Source of the DNA: Paramesorhizobium sp049065735
Lineage (GTDB): Bacteria > Pseudomonadota > Alphaproteobacteria > Rhizobiales > Rhizobiaceae
NCBI RefSeq assembly: GCF_049065735.1
Contig: NZ_JBAKHD010000006.1
Span: forward strand, 62,001-126,000
DNA length: 64,000 bases
Direction of reading: 5' to 3'
Shown here: piece after piece, positions 17,280-25,300 of the stretch
Numbering within the stretch: position 1 is the first letter of the stretch
Layout: every line of letters begins with the position of its first letter
Notes under the pieces: model-generated
Databases searched by the model: none
What the model was told of the DNA's origin: nothing
Seen by the model: only the letters and a program-made list of their open reading frames with translations
Position numbers and translations under genes: made by a program

Positions 17280-18878
17280 ATGACCAACGCCAGCCCACAT
17301 ATCCTCGCGATCGATCTGGGCACCAGCGGGTGCAAGGTCGGGCTGGTTTCAATGACCGGCGAGGTGGTGGCGTGGGCGTTCAGGCCGGTTCCGCTGCTGG
17401 TGGTGGATACGATCGGGGCCGAGCAGGACCCGGCGCAATGGTGGGATGCGTTCATTGAGGCTGCGGGAGAGGCGCTGAACCGGAACGCTGTTCCGCGCGA
17501 GAACATCGTCGCCGTCTGCTCCTCGACGCAAGGCGAAGGCACCGTTGCCGTGGACCGGGACGGCAAGGCGCTGATGAATGCCGTCACCTGGCTCGACATG
17601 CGCGGCGCGCAATATCTAAAGAAGCAGATGCGCGGGGCTCTCAAACTGGCTGGCTATGACCCCGTCCGACTGCAGAAATGGCTGCGGCTGTGCGGCGGCG
17701 CGCCGGCCCTGTCCGGGAAAGACCCCGCCGCGCATATGCTTCTCATTCGCGATGCCTTCCCGGATATCTACGAAAAGACCCATAAGTTTCTCAACGTTCT
17801 CGATTATCTCAACCTGCGGCTGACCGGACGCTTCTGCGCCACGCAGGATTCGATCCTCACCTCCTGGGTGACAGACAATCGCGATGTGAACAATATCCGC
17901 TATGATGACGGCCTCATCCGCCAAAGCGGCATAGACAGGGCCAAGTTTCCGGAACTGGTGCGCTCGACGGATGTGATCGGAACGCTGCTGCCCGCCGTCG
18001 CCGGGCGCCTGGGCCTTTCGCCGGACACGCCCGTCATCGCCGGGGCCATCGACAATTCCGCCGCCGCCATCGGCGCCGGGACGCTCGCCGATTACGACGC
18101 ACATCTCTATATGGGCTCGTCCTCCTGGATCGCCGCGCATGTGCCGTTCAAGAAGACCAATGTCTTCAACCAGATTACATCCGTTCCCTGCCCTGTGCCG
18201 TCCAAATATCTGATGATGGCGATGCAATCGAGCGGGGCGAGCAACATCGCCTTCCTGAAGGACCGCATCGTTTTCCACGATGATGGCCTCATCGATTCCG
18301 AGCCGGCGCCCGACACCTACAGGATCCTCGACGAGATCGCGGCGCGCACCTCCGCTGGCGCGGATGGCATGATGTATCTGCCGTGGCTCTTCGGCGAGCG
18401 CTGCCCTGTAGACGACCCGACGCTGCGGGCGGGCCTCGTCAATATGAGCATCGAGCATAATCGCGAAACGGTGGTGCGGGCGGTGTTCGAAGGCGTCGCG
18501 CTCAACACGCGCTGGATGATGAAGCCGGTGACGAAATTTCTTGGCCGCAAGCCTGATGAGATTACCATGATCGGCGGCGGGGCAATGTCGAATGCCTGGT
18601 GCCAGATCTTCGCCGATGTGCTCGGCGTCCGCATCCGCCAGCCGCGCGAGCCGATGAGGGCGAATGCCCGCGGCGCGGCCTTTATCGGCGCGGCGGGGCT
18701 GGGATTGATCCGGCTGGAGGATGCGGGGCATTTCGTCACCATCGACCGGATTTACGAGCCGAACGCCGCCACGCGGGCGCTGTATGACGAGCGCTTCGGC
18801 ATTTTCACGGAGTTTCACCGGCGTCTCGCGCCGCTTTACAAGCGTCTCAACGGCGCGAAGGGGGCCGCCCATGGCTAG
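17280..18878 (+). CDS. FGGY-family carbohydrate kinase (xylulokinase-like)
   Basis: 532-residue ATP-dependent sugar or polyol kinase. The phosphate loop ILAIDLGTSGCKVGLV lies at the N-terminus; TPVIAGAIDNSAAAIGAG, YLPWLFGERCPVDDPTLRAG and the FGGY C-terminal box ITMIGGGAMSNAWCQIFADVLGV follow. Like xylulokinase in layout, but no pentose isomerase or transporter is adjacent, so the real substrate is open. First gene of a four-gene cassette; its last 8 bp overlap the aldolase start. No clear ribosome site precedes 17280. Confidence 0.87.
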   Translation: MTNASPHILAIDLGTSGCKVGLVSMTGEVVAWAFRPVPLLVVDTIGAEQDPAQWWDAFIEAAGEALNRNAVPRENIVAVCSSTQGEGTVAVDRDGKALMNAVTWLDMRGAQYLKKQMRGALKLAGYDPVRLQKWLRLCGGAPALSGKDPAAHMLLIRDAFPDIYEKTHKFLNVLDYLNLRLTGRFCATQDSILTSWVTDNRDVNNIRYDDGLIRQSGIDRAKFPELVRSTDVIGTLLPAVAGRLGLSPDTPVIAGAIDNSAAAIGAGTLADYDAHLYMGSSSWIAAHVPFKKTNVFNQITSVPCPVPSKYLMMAMQSSGASNIAFLKDRIVFHDDGLIDSEPAPDTYRILDEIAARTSAGADGMMYLPWLFGERCPVDDPTLRAGLVNMSIEHNRETVVRAVFEGVALNTRWMMKPVTKFLGRKPDEITMIGGGAMSNAWCQIFADVLGVRIRQPREPMRANARGAAFIGAAGLGLIRLEDAGHFVTIDRIYEPNAATRALYDERFGIFTEFHRRLAPLYKRLNGAKGAAHG

Positions 18879-19524
18879 CTTCATGCGTGAGAGGCAGGAG
18901 ATTGTCGATACCTGCCGCGCCCTCTCGGACGAAGGCTACCTCGCGGGAACGGGCGGCAATATCGGCCTGCGCCTCGATGACCGCCTGATGGCGGTGACGC
19001 CATCAGCCACGGATTACGCCACCATGCGGGCCGAGGATGTGGTGCTCCTCGATATCGAAACGCTTGCGGTGGTGGAGAATGAAAAGGTGCCAACCATCGA
19101 AAAGGGGCTGCACGCACGGATGCTGGCGGCCTATCCCACCCGCCGCGCCAGCATTCATACGCACCAGCCGATTGCGAGCGCCGTCGCGCTGCTGCATGAG
19201 GCGCTGCGTTGGCCGGCGGGCAGCGGTCTTGCGATGCTGGGGTCCCACATCGCCATCATCCCCTACCGCCCCTCCGGCACGGGCATGCTGGTCAAGGCAC
19301 TCGCCAAAGCGCTCAAGCCGGACATTTACGCCTATCTGCTCGCCAGCCACGGCGTGATCTGCGCCGGGGCCGATCTAAAGGCCGCCACAGACATGATCCG
19401 CAAGATCGAAGCCGCCGCCGCGATTTATCTGCGCGAGCGTATCCGGAAAAACCTCAATCTCGACCCCCAGCTCCAGGCGTTCATTCTCGACACGCTTGAT
19501 AAAGCTGACCTGAAGGGAGCATGA
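18871..19524 (+). CDS. Class II aldolase/adducin family protein
   Basis: 217-residue zinc-dependent aldolase of the fuculose/ribulose-phosphate type, expected to cleave a phosphorylated sugar or sugar-like acid retro-aldolically. Seen: GYLAGTGGNIGLRL (phosphate-binding loop), Glu near residue 77 in PTIEKGLH, the metal ligands His96 and His98 (SIHTHQP) and His160 (LASHGVICAG). ATG 18871 overlaps the kinase stop by 8 bp, so the kinase product is the natural candidate substrate. Confidence 0.88.
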   Translation: MASFMRERQEIVDTCRALSDEGYLAGTGGNIGLRLDDRLMAVTPSATDYATMRAEDVVLLDIETLAVVENEKVPTIEKGLHARMLAAYPTRRASIHTHQPIASAVALLHEALRWPAGSGLAMLGSHIAIIPYRPSGTGMLVKALAKALKPDIYAYLLASHGVICAGADLKAATDMIRKIEAAAAIYLRERIRKNLNLDPQLQAFILDTLDKADLKGA

Positions 19525-19525
19525 C

Positions 19526-20986
19526 ATGAACATGGCACCGCGCGCACTCGAACCTGCCTATGCCATCAGCCAATGGCCGGACAACAAGGACGTGATGGAC
19601 CGGCTGAACGCGCTGCTGAAACAGCCCCTGCGCGGCATCTCCAAGGCGAACATGCCTGGAGTGCTCGATTATTTCGAGCGCAAATGCCCGACCTCCAAGG
19701 CGTGGGCGGCGCGGGCGGCGGAGGTGATCCCCGGCGGCGTGCAGCACAATCTCGCCTTCAACTACCCCTTCCCGATTGCCGCCGCCAAGGTGGACGGTCC
19801 CTATATGTGGGACGTGGACGGCAACCGCTATACCGATTTCCTGCAGGCGGGCGGCCCGACGCTTCTGGGCTCCAACTATCTGCCCGTGCGCCAGAAAGTA
19901 CATGAAATCATCGATGAATGCGGCGCGGTCACCGGGCTTACCCACGAATATGAGCTGAAGCTCGCTGAAATCATCCGCCAGTACATGCCCGGTATCGAGA
20001 TGTTCCGGATGCTGGGCTCCGGCACCGAGGCCTGCATGGGCGCGATCCGACTTGCCCGCGCCTATACGGGCAAGAAATGGGTGATCAAGATCGGCGGCGA
20101 TTATCATGGCTGGAGCGATCAGATGGTCTATGGCATGCGCGTGCCGGGCACCGGGCGGCGCGAAGCGACCGGCATTCCGAAGGGTGTCACTGCTCACACG
20201 CAGGAGGTCTTCCCCAACGAACTCGGCGCGCTGCGGCGGAAACTGATGCTGAACCGCATCCGCGGAGGGACTGCCGCCGTCATCGTTGAGCCGCTCGGCC
20301 CCGAAAGCGGCACGCGGCCCGCCACGCCCGATTATAATCGCGAAGTCCGCAAGCTCTGCGACGAGTTCGGCGCGCTCTTGATCTTCGACGAGGTGGTCAC
20401 CGGCTTCCGCGTCGGGCTTGGCGGCGCGCAGGGCTATTTCAACGTCAACCCCGATATCACCGTCTTCGGCAAATGCCTGACCGGTGGCTATCTGATGGCG
20501 GGCGGCATTGGCGGGCGCAAGGACATCATGATGACGCTGGTCGGCGGCATCGGCACCACCAAAAAGCGCGCCTTTGTCGGCGGCACGCTCTCGGCCAACC
20601 CGCTCTCCTGTGTCGCCGGTTACCACGCCATCGAAGAAATGGCGCGGACCAATGCGCCTGTTATCGCCGGGCGGGCGGGCGACCGGCTCGCCAAGGGTTT
20701 GAAGGAAATCCTCGACCGGCTTGGCCTGCCCTATGTGGTCTATAATATGGGCTCCATCGTCCATCTGCAGACCTCTGCGGTGCTCCTGATGAGCATGCGC
20801 AACCCGCTGAAGCTGATGCGCGAGGCGAACAGCCGCAAGCATCTGATGGAGGAAATGGGCGCGGCCTATATGGCGCATGGCATCCTGACGCTGGCGGGCA
20901 GCCGCATCTATACCAGCATGGCCGATACCGATGAGGTGATCGATGACGCGCTCGACCGCTTCGAATCCGTCTTCCGCCTGGTATGA
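19526..20986 (+). CDS. Class III PLP-dependent aminotransferase (glutamate-1-semialdehyde aminomutase-like)
   Basis: 486-residue fold-type I PLP enzyme. GSGTEACMGAIRLARA binds the PLP phosphate, GGDYHGWSD is the aromatic contact region, and FDEVVTGFR precedes the PLP lysine at about residue 316 (FGKCLTGGYL). Family relatives move an amino group on aldehydes or keto acids, or isomerise amino-aldehydes. It is one base after the aldolase stop, so it probably acts on an amino-containing or aldehyde product of the aldolase. An N-terminal extension of about 60 residues precedes the usual HemL-like start. Not the chromosomal hemL by context. Confidence 0.87.
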   Translation: MNMAPRALEPAYAISQWPDNKDVMDRLNALLKQPLRGISKANMPGVLDYFERKCPTSKAWAARAAEVIPGGVQHNLAFNYPFPIAAAKVDGPYMWDVDGNRYTDFLQAGGPTLLGSNYLPVRQKVHEIIDECGAVTGLTHEYELKLAEIIRQYMPGIEMFRMLGSGTEACMGAIRLARAYTGKKWVIKIGGDYHGWSDQMVYGMRVPGTGRREATGIPKGVTAHTQEVFPNELGALRRKLMLNRIRGGTAAVIVEPLGPESGTRPATPDYNREVRKLCDEFGALLIFDEVVTGFRVGLGGAQGYFNVNPDITVFGKCLTGGYLMAGGIGGRKDIMMTLVGGIGTTKKRAFVGGTLSANPLSCVAGYHAIEEMARTNAPVIAGRAGDRLAKGLKEILDRLGLPYVVYNMGSIVHLQTSAVLLMSMRNPLKLMREANSRKHLMEEMGAAYMAHGILTLAGSRIYTSMADTDEVIDDALDRFESVFRLV

Positions 20987-21635
20987 CCGGATGATCGTCA
21001 ACAACGCGCCCATCGAAAAGAGCCTCGGACAGGCAGCCGCACGGCTTCTGCGCAAGGGGCTGCTGGCGCCCGGCGATACGCTGTCCGAGCGTATCCCGGA
21101 GCAGGATTGCTTCGTCATGGTCCGGATCGCCGCCCTCCCCGCCTCGCAGACTTTCGAATGGACACCGCTTTCCACTCCGCCCCGGAATTTGCATCACCGC
21201 ATCTATCTCGCCCGCCCTGATATCGGCGCCATCGCCGCCGGCGAAATCCCCTGGACCTCCAGGCTCGCCCGCCTCGGCCTCACCATACCCAGTGTTTTCG
21301 ACGAGCAGGTCCGGCATCTGGGCAAGGAGGTGCGGTATATAAAGACCCTCTCGAGCGACAAATCCTTCGCCGCCCTGTCGAATGGGGCGAATGCCTATTG
21401 CTTCGACGATCTCGCGCTCTGCCTTGGCATGAATCTCGAACGCCTTCTCCTCAATATCGAAATCCTCGAGAAATGCGCCCAAAGCTTCATCCTCGCCCGG
21501 AGCACCAGCGGTAAGATCAGGCGCATTCCTTGGCTCGTTCGCTTCATCGCCAATGGCCGCTTGAAGAAGGACCGCAAGGACGCCGCCGCACGGCATCTGC
21601 GCGGCGAGCGGGCGGTTCTGAAGTCCGGCTATTGA
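20943..21635 (+). CDS. Degenerate class II aldolase-like protein of unknown function
   Basis: 230 residues. The overall pattern of the class II aldolase fold is visible (KSLGQAAARLLRKGLLAPGDTLSER, then RIYLARPDIGAIAAGEIPW, then SNGANAYCFDDLALCLGMNLERL). Where the active family has HTH metal ligands the protein has AAGE (about residues 98-101), and the later His is also missing. Its C-terminus is basic. The GTG/ATG region at 20943 is preceded by GAGGTG and overlaps the aminotransferase by 44 bp; ATG 20991 is an alternative with no ribosome site. Possibly a non-catalytic partner of the aldolase at 18871. Family assignment is by pattern only. Confidence 0.65.
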   Translation: MTRSTASNPSSAWYDRMIVNNAPIEKSLGQAAARLLRKGLLAPGDTLSERIPEQDCFVMVRIAALPASQTFEWTPLSTPPRNLHHRIYLARPDIGAIAAGEIPWTSRLARLGLTIPSVFDEQVRHLGKEVRYIKTLSSDKSFAALSNGANAYCFDDLALCLGMNLERLLLNIEILEKCAQSFILARSTSGKIRRIPWLVRFIANGRLKKDRKDAAARHLRGERAVLKSGY

Positions 21636-21653
21636 CTGCGTCGAGGTGTTTTC

Positions 21654-22250
21654 TCAGCGGACAACAACAGACGCCCCGGTTCCGACACGCTCATATAAAT
21701 CGATGATGTCCTCATTGAACATGCGGACGCAGCCGGAGGAGGCTTTGGTGCCGATAGTCCAGGGCTCCGATGTACCGTGAATGCGGTAGAGCGTGTCCTT
21801 TCCATCCTGGTATAAATAAAGGGCGCGCGCGCCGAGCGGATTGTGCGGCCCGGGCTCGACGCGGCGCGGCAGGCCTGGGGTCTGTGCGTGCATGTCGTCG
21901 GTCGGGTGCCATGCCGGCCATTTGGCCTTGCGCCCGATGACTGCCCTGCCGCTCCAGGCATGTCCGCTGTCGCCGACCGCTACGCCATAGCGCCGGGCGG
22001 TTCCATCATCCTCAACGAGATAGAGATAATTATTCCTGGTATCGATCACGACCGTCCCGGCGGGTTCGCCTGTTGTGTTGGCGACGGTCGCCGGGCGGAA
22101 GCGCGGGTCGAACTTGTTGCGGTTGACGACCCGCACCGGAAAAGGCTCTCCCGCATAGGCGTTCGGCTGCGCGCCGCCCTGATTTTCCTGCGGGGCGCTC
22201 ACGCAACCGGCCAGTAGCGCGGCGAGCATGATGACGGGGAGATTTTTCAT
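21654..22250 (-). CDS. L,D-transpeptidase (YkuD) lipoprotein
   Basis: 198-residue cell-wall enzyme that makes meso-DAP cross-links or attaches proteins to peptidoglycan. Lipoprotein signal MKNLPVIMLAALLAGC with the lipobox LAGC, a short linker, then the YkuD domain with VIDTRNNYLYLVEDDG at its start and the catalytic His/Cys in IHGTSEPWTIG and SSGCVRMFNEDIIDLY. Start ATG 22250 follows GGAGAAAG. In Brucella and relatives such enzymes tether outer-membrane proteins to the wall; here it is next to a giant autotransporter, though a link is only inferred. Confidence 0.92.
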   Translation of the reverse strand: MKNLPVIMLAALLAGCVSAPQENQGGAQPNAYAGEPFPVRVVNRNKFDPRFRPATVANTTGEPAGTVVIDTRNNYLYLVEDDGTARRYGVAVGDSGHAWSGRAVIGRKAKWPAWHPTDDMHAQTPGLPRRVEPGPHNPLGARALYLYQDGKDTLYRIHGTSEPWTIGTKASSGCVRMFNEDIIDLYERVGTGASVVVR

Positions 22251-22261
22251 GGCTTTCTCCG

Positions 22262-22300
22262 GAAAAAGCAGAAAGCCGCCCTGCCGTGAGGCAGGACGAC
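22262..22300 (-). terminator. Rho-independent terminator of the autotransporter gene
   Basis: On the minus strand an 11-bp stem (22275-22285 with 22290-22300, two G-U pairs, 4-nt loop) is followed by TTTCTGCTTTTT. It lies 27 bp after the autotransporter stop and just before the L,D-transpeptidase start, so the two genes are probably separate transcripts. Confidence 0.75.
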
Positions 22301-22327
22301 TTCCATCAGGCCGAGGTCAGGGCCGGA

Positions 22328-25300
22328 TTACCATTTGATCCTGAGGCCGATATTGCCCGAGTAGGAATGGCTGTCGCCGAAATTCTCCAGCGACGTCGAA
22401 TAGCGGGCTTCACCATAAAGGCTGGTGTTTTCCGTCAGGCTGATGCTGGTGCCGAGGCCCACTTCACCCCACAGACGGTCGCTGCGCTGGCCGATCGTGT
22501 CGCCGGCAACCTTGACCTTGCCGCCATCGAGGAACTCGTAGTGCAGGTTGACGATGCCGTAGGTCTGGATGCGGCGAAGCGCATTGTCGGCCCCCGTCCA
22601 GTTATAGAGGTTCTCGATCCGCACGCCGATCCGTCCGCGCAGGCTCTCGCCCTCGCCTCCGGTCACGTCCACGCCCGCAGGGTTCTGCGGATCCGGATTG
22701 GCGAAATTGAAGCCGTCGAACTTGGCGCGGGTGTAGACGAGCTGCGCCTGCGGAACGATGTTCCAGCCATTGCCCATCTCGATGCGCTTGCCGACTTCAC
22801 CGCTGAACGAATAGCTGTAGCCGTCATTGCCTTCGGCGAGCGGCGAGAAGCCCGTGGCGGTGAGATCGCTGCGGTACCACATATATTGGGCAACGCCGTC
22901 GAAATAGAGCCCGTTGTCGCCGAGCCAGGTCAGGTTTCCGCCGATGCCGTAGCCTTCGGTGTCGATCTGGCCGTAGCGGGCGACGGAGGGCTTCGCCGGC
23001 AGAGGCGAGACATCGATATCCACCTTCTGCTTGCCATAGGTGCCGAAGATGCCGCCGACCCAGACGCCACGCTCGTTTTCCGAGATGACGCCCTCGACAC
23101 CGGCCTGTGCAAACCACAGGTCGCGATCATAGTCCGAGCCGATTGCGGCGCCCAGCTTGTCCCGCTGACCGACGACACGGCCCCAGACGCCGCCGCCATA
23201 GAGAACGCTCTGGCCGGTGCTGTCGGCATAGACGCCGTTCTGCTCAGGGGTCAGCTCGCATTTGAAGTTCTTGGAGACATCCTTGCACCAAACGGTTTCG
23301 GCAGGCTTTAGATCGTTCTTCCAGATGCGCCCGCCGGTGCGCTGCTGCAGCGTGCCGATGGTATCGGCGCCGAAGCGGGCCAGCGTATCGCCATAGACGC
23401 CCACGGTCTGCGCGCCAGTGGAACGTGCCGAACGCAGATACCAGTCTCCATCCGAGGGATTGCTGATGCCGCCCTGGAAGAGATTATACTCATAGGCACC
23501 GGCATACATGGTCGGCGCGGTGAAGACGGCATTGGAGGCGCTGTCGTCATCCACACGGACGACCTGGATGCCGTCACCCTTGGTCTGCGCGCCGCGGCTC
23601 TGCGGATCGCGCAAGATGTTGAGCGCGGTCTCACCTTCCGTTCCGCCCGTCACGATGAGCTTGTCGGTCGGCGAATTGTCCGCGCCGAGATAGGTGTTGA
23701 GCACAATGCTGCTGCCCGCGACGCCGCGATAATCGCCATTCACGGTGACGGTATCGGCGAGCGAATAGCTGCCATTGGTCAGATCGACCGTACCGGCGTT
23801 GAGGAAGGAGCTGCCCGCAGTCCCGAGCGTGGCGCGCACATTGTTGCCGGCGAAGAGCGTGCTCGTCCCGTCAAGAACCAGCCGGTTGCCATAGATGAGA
23901 TTGTCGGTCAGGGTGAATTTCGTGCCGCTGACGAGGTTGATGTTCTCCCAGTCGCTGCCGAGATTGACGCCCTTCACGCGCTTGCCGAACGCGTCATCCG
24001 CGTCAAGCGTGCCGCCGAAATAATTGACATCGGCGAGCGTCAGCGTGTCGCCCGAACCCGCGCCGCCATCGAGATGATAGACGGTGGAGAGATCGCGCCC
24101 GACAATGGTGAGCTTTTCATTGTCGCCCGCGCCCATTTCGATGCTGCCGACGAGCCTGCCGCCGACCCATTCGATGGTGTCGGTGCCGTCGCCGCCGCGC
24201 ACGATGCCGGTGGTCTGGCTTCCATCCATGAGGGCGATGGTGTCGTTGCCCGCGCCGCCCTGGATCGCCACCGCGTCATGCGCCTTGGCGGTGATGGTGC
24301 CTGCGCTGATGAAGGTCGTGCCGTTGGAAGGCGAGAGATCGACGACAGCCGCGTCGCTTGCCGAGACGAATGTGCCGGTGTGGAGGACGCCCTTTCCGGC
24401 ATCCTTCACGACAAGCGCGGAGCCGCCGGAAGCGCCGACCGTGACCTTGCCATCGGTGAAGGCCGCATCGGCCTTGCCGATCACGATGCCCGTGCCACCG
24501 CTGCCCGCCTTGGTGTTGACGCTGATATCGCCGCCGACCGAGGTAACGCCGGCATTGGCGATATTGACCGCCGTGTTACCCGTGCCCTGATCGTCAAGAA
24601 CGCTATCCACGACAGCAGTGCCGGTCGTGTTGACATGGACGCCGGTGGCGTTGGCGCTCGTGTCCTTCAGCGCGATTTTATAATCCTTGCCGATTACAAG
24701 CGGATTGCTGGTTGCCGACCCGTCCGCCTTCTCGAAACGGAACCCTGTTCCGCCATCGCCATGGACATTGACCGTCGCGGAGGAGTTGGACGTGAAGCTG
24801 GTGCCGGTGCGAATGCCGGAGCCATTGTTGTAGACGTCGATGACGGTGCCTTGCAGTTCGACATTGCCGGTTTCGGCCTCGTTTTCGATGCCGTTGCCCG
24901 AGCCCGTCACCTTGACGTTGACATCGCCAAGGCGAAGCCCCGCCGCATCCTTGCCGATTAGAACGCCATGCGCGCTGCCGCCAACGGTCAGCGTGCCGGA
25001 GAAATCCTTGCCGTCGAGCGCCGCGCCGTCGCGGATATGAACACCCGCCGTGCCATCCTTGACGGTGATGTCGGCCTCGTTGGAGATGCGGGCCATGGAT
25101 TCCTCGCCTGTCGTGTTCTGCACCAGAATGCCGGTGCCCTTGTCCACCGTGATCGTGCCGCTCTCAGCATTGTTGAAGACGCCATTGTCTTCGAGGCGAA
25201 CGCCGGTGCCCTCCCCGATGGTCACCTTGGAGGTGTTGTTCACCGTGGCGCGGTCATGGACGACGATGCCTTCGCCCTTGCCGATTTTGATGTCACCCTT

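Noticed and set aside
19481..21175. A 564-codon minus-strand frame opposite the aminotransferase
   Set aside because: The plus-strand aminotransferase has intact PLP motifs and tight operon spacing. The minus frame is an unrelated His/Ala-rich shadow.
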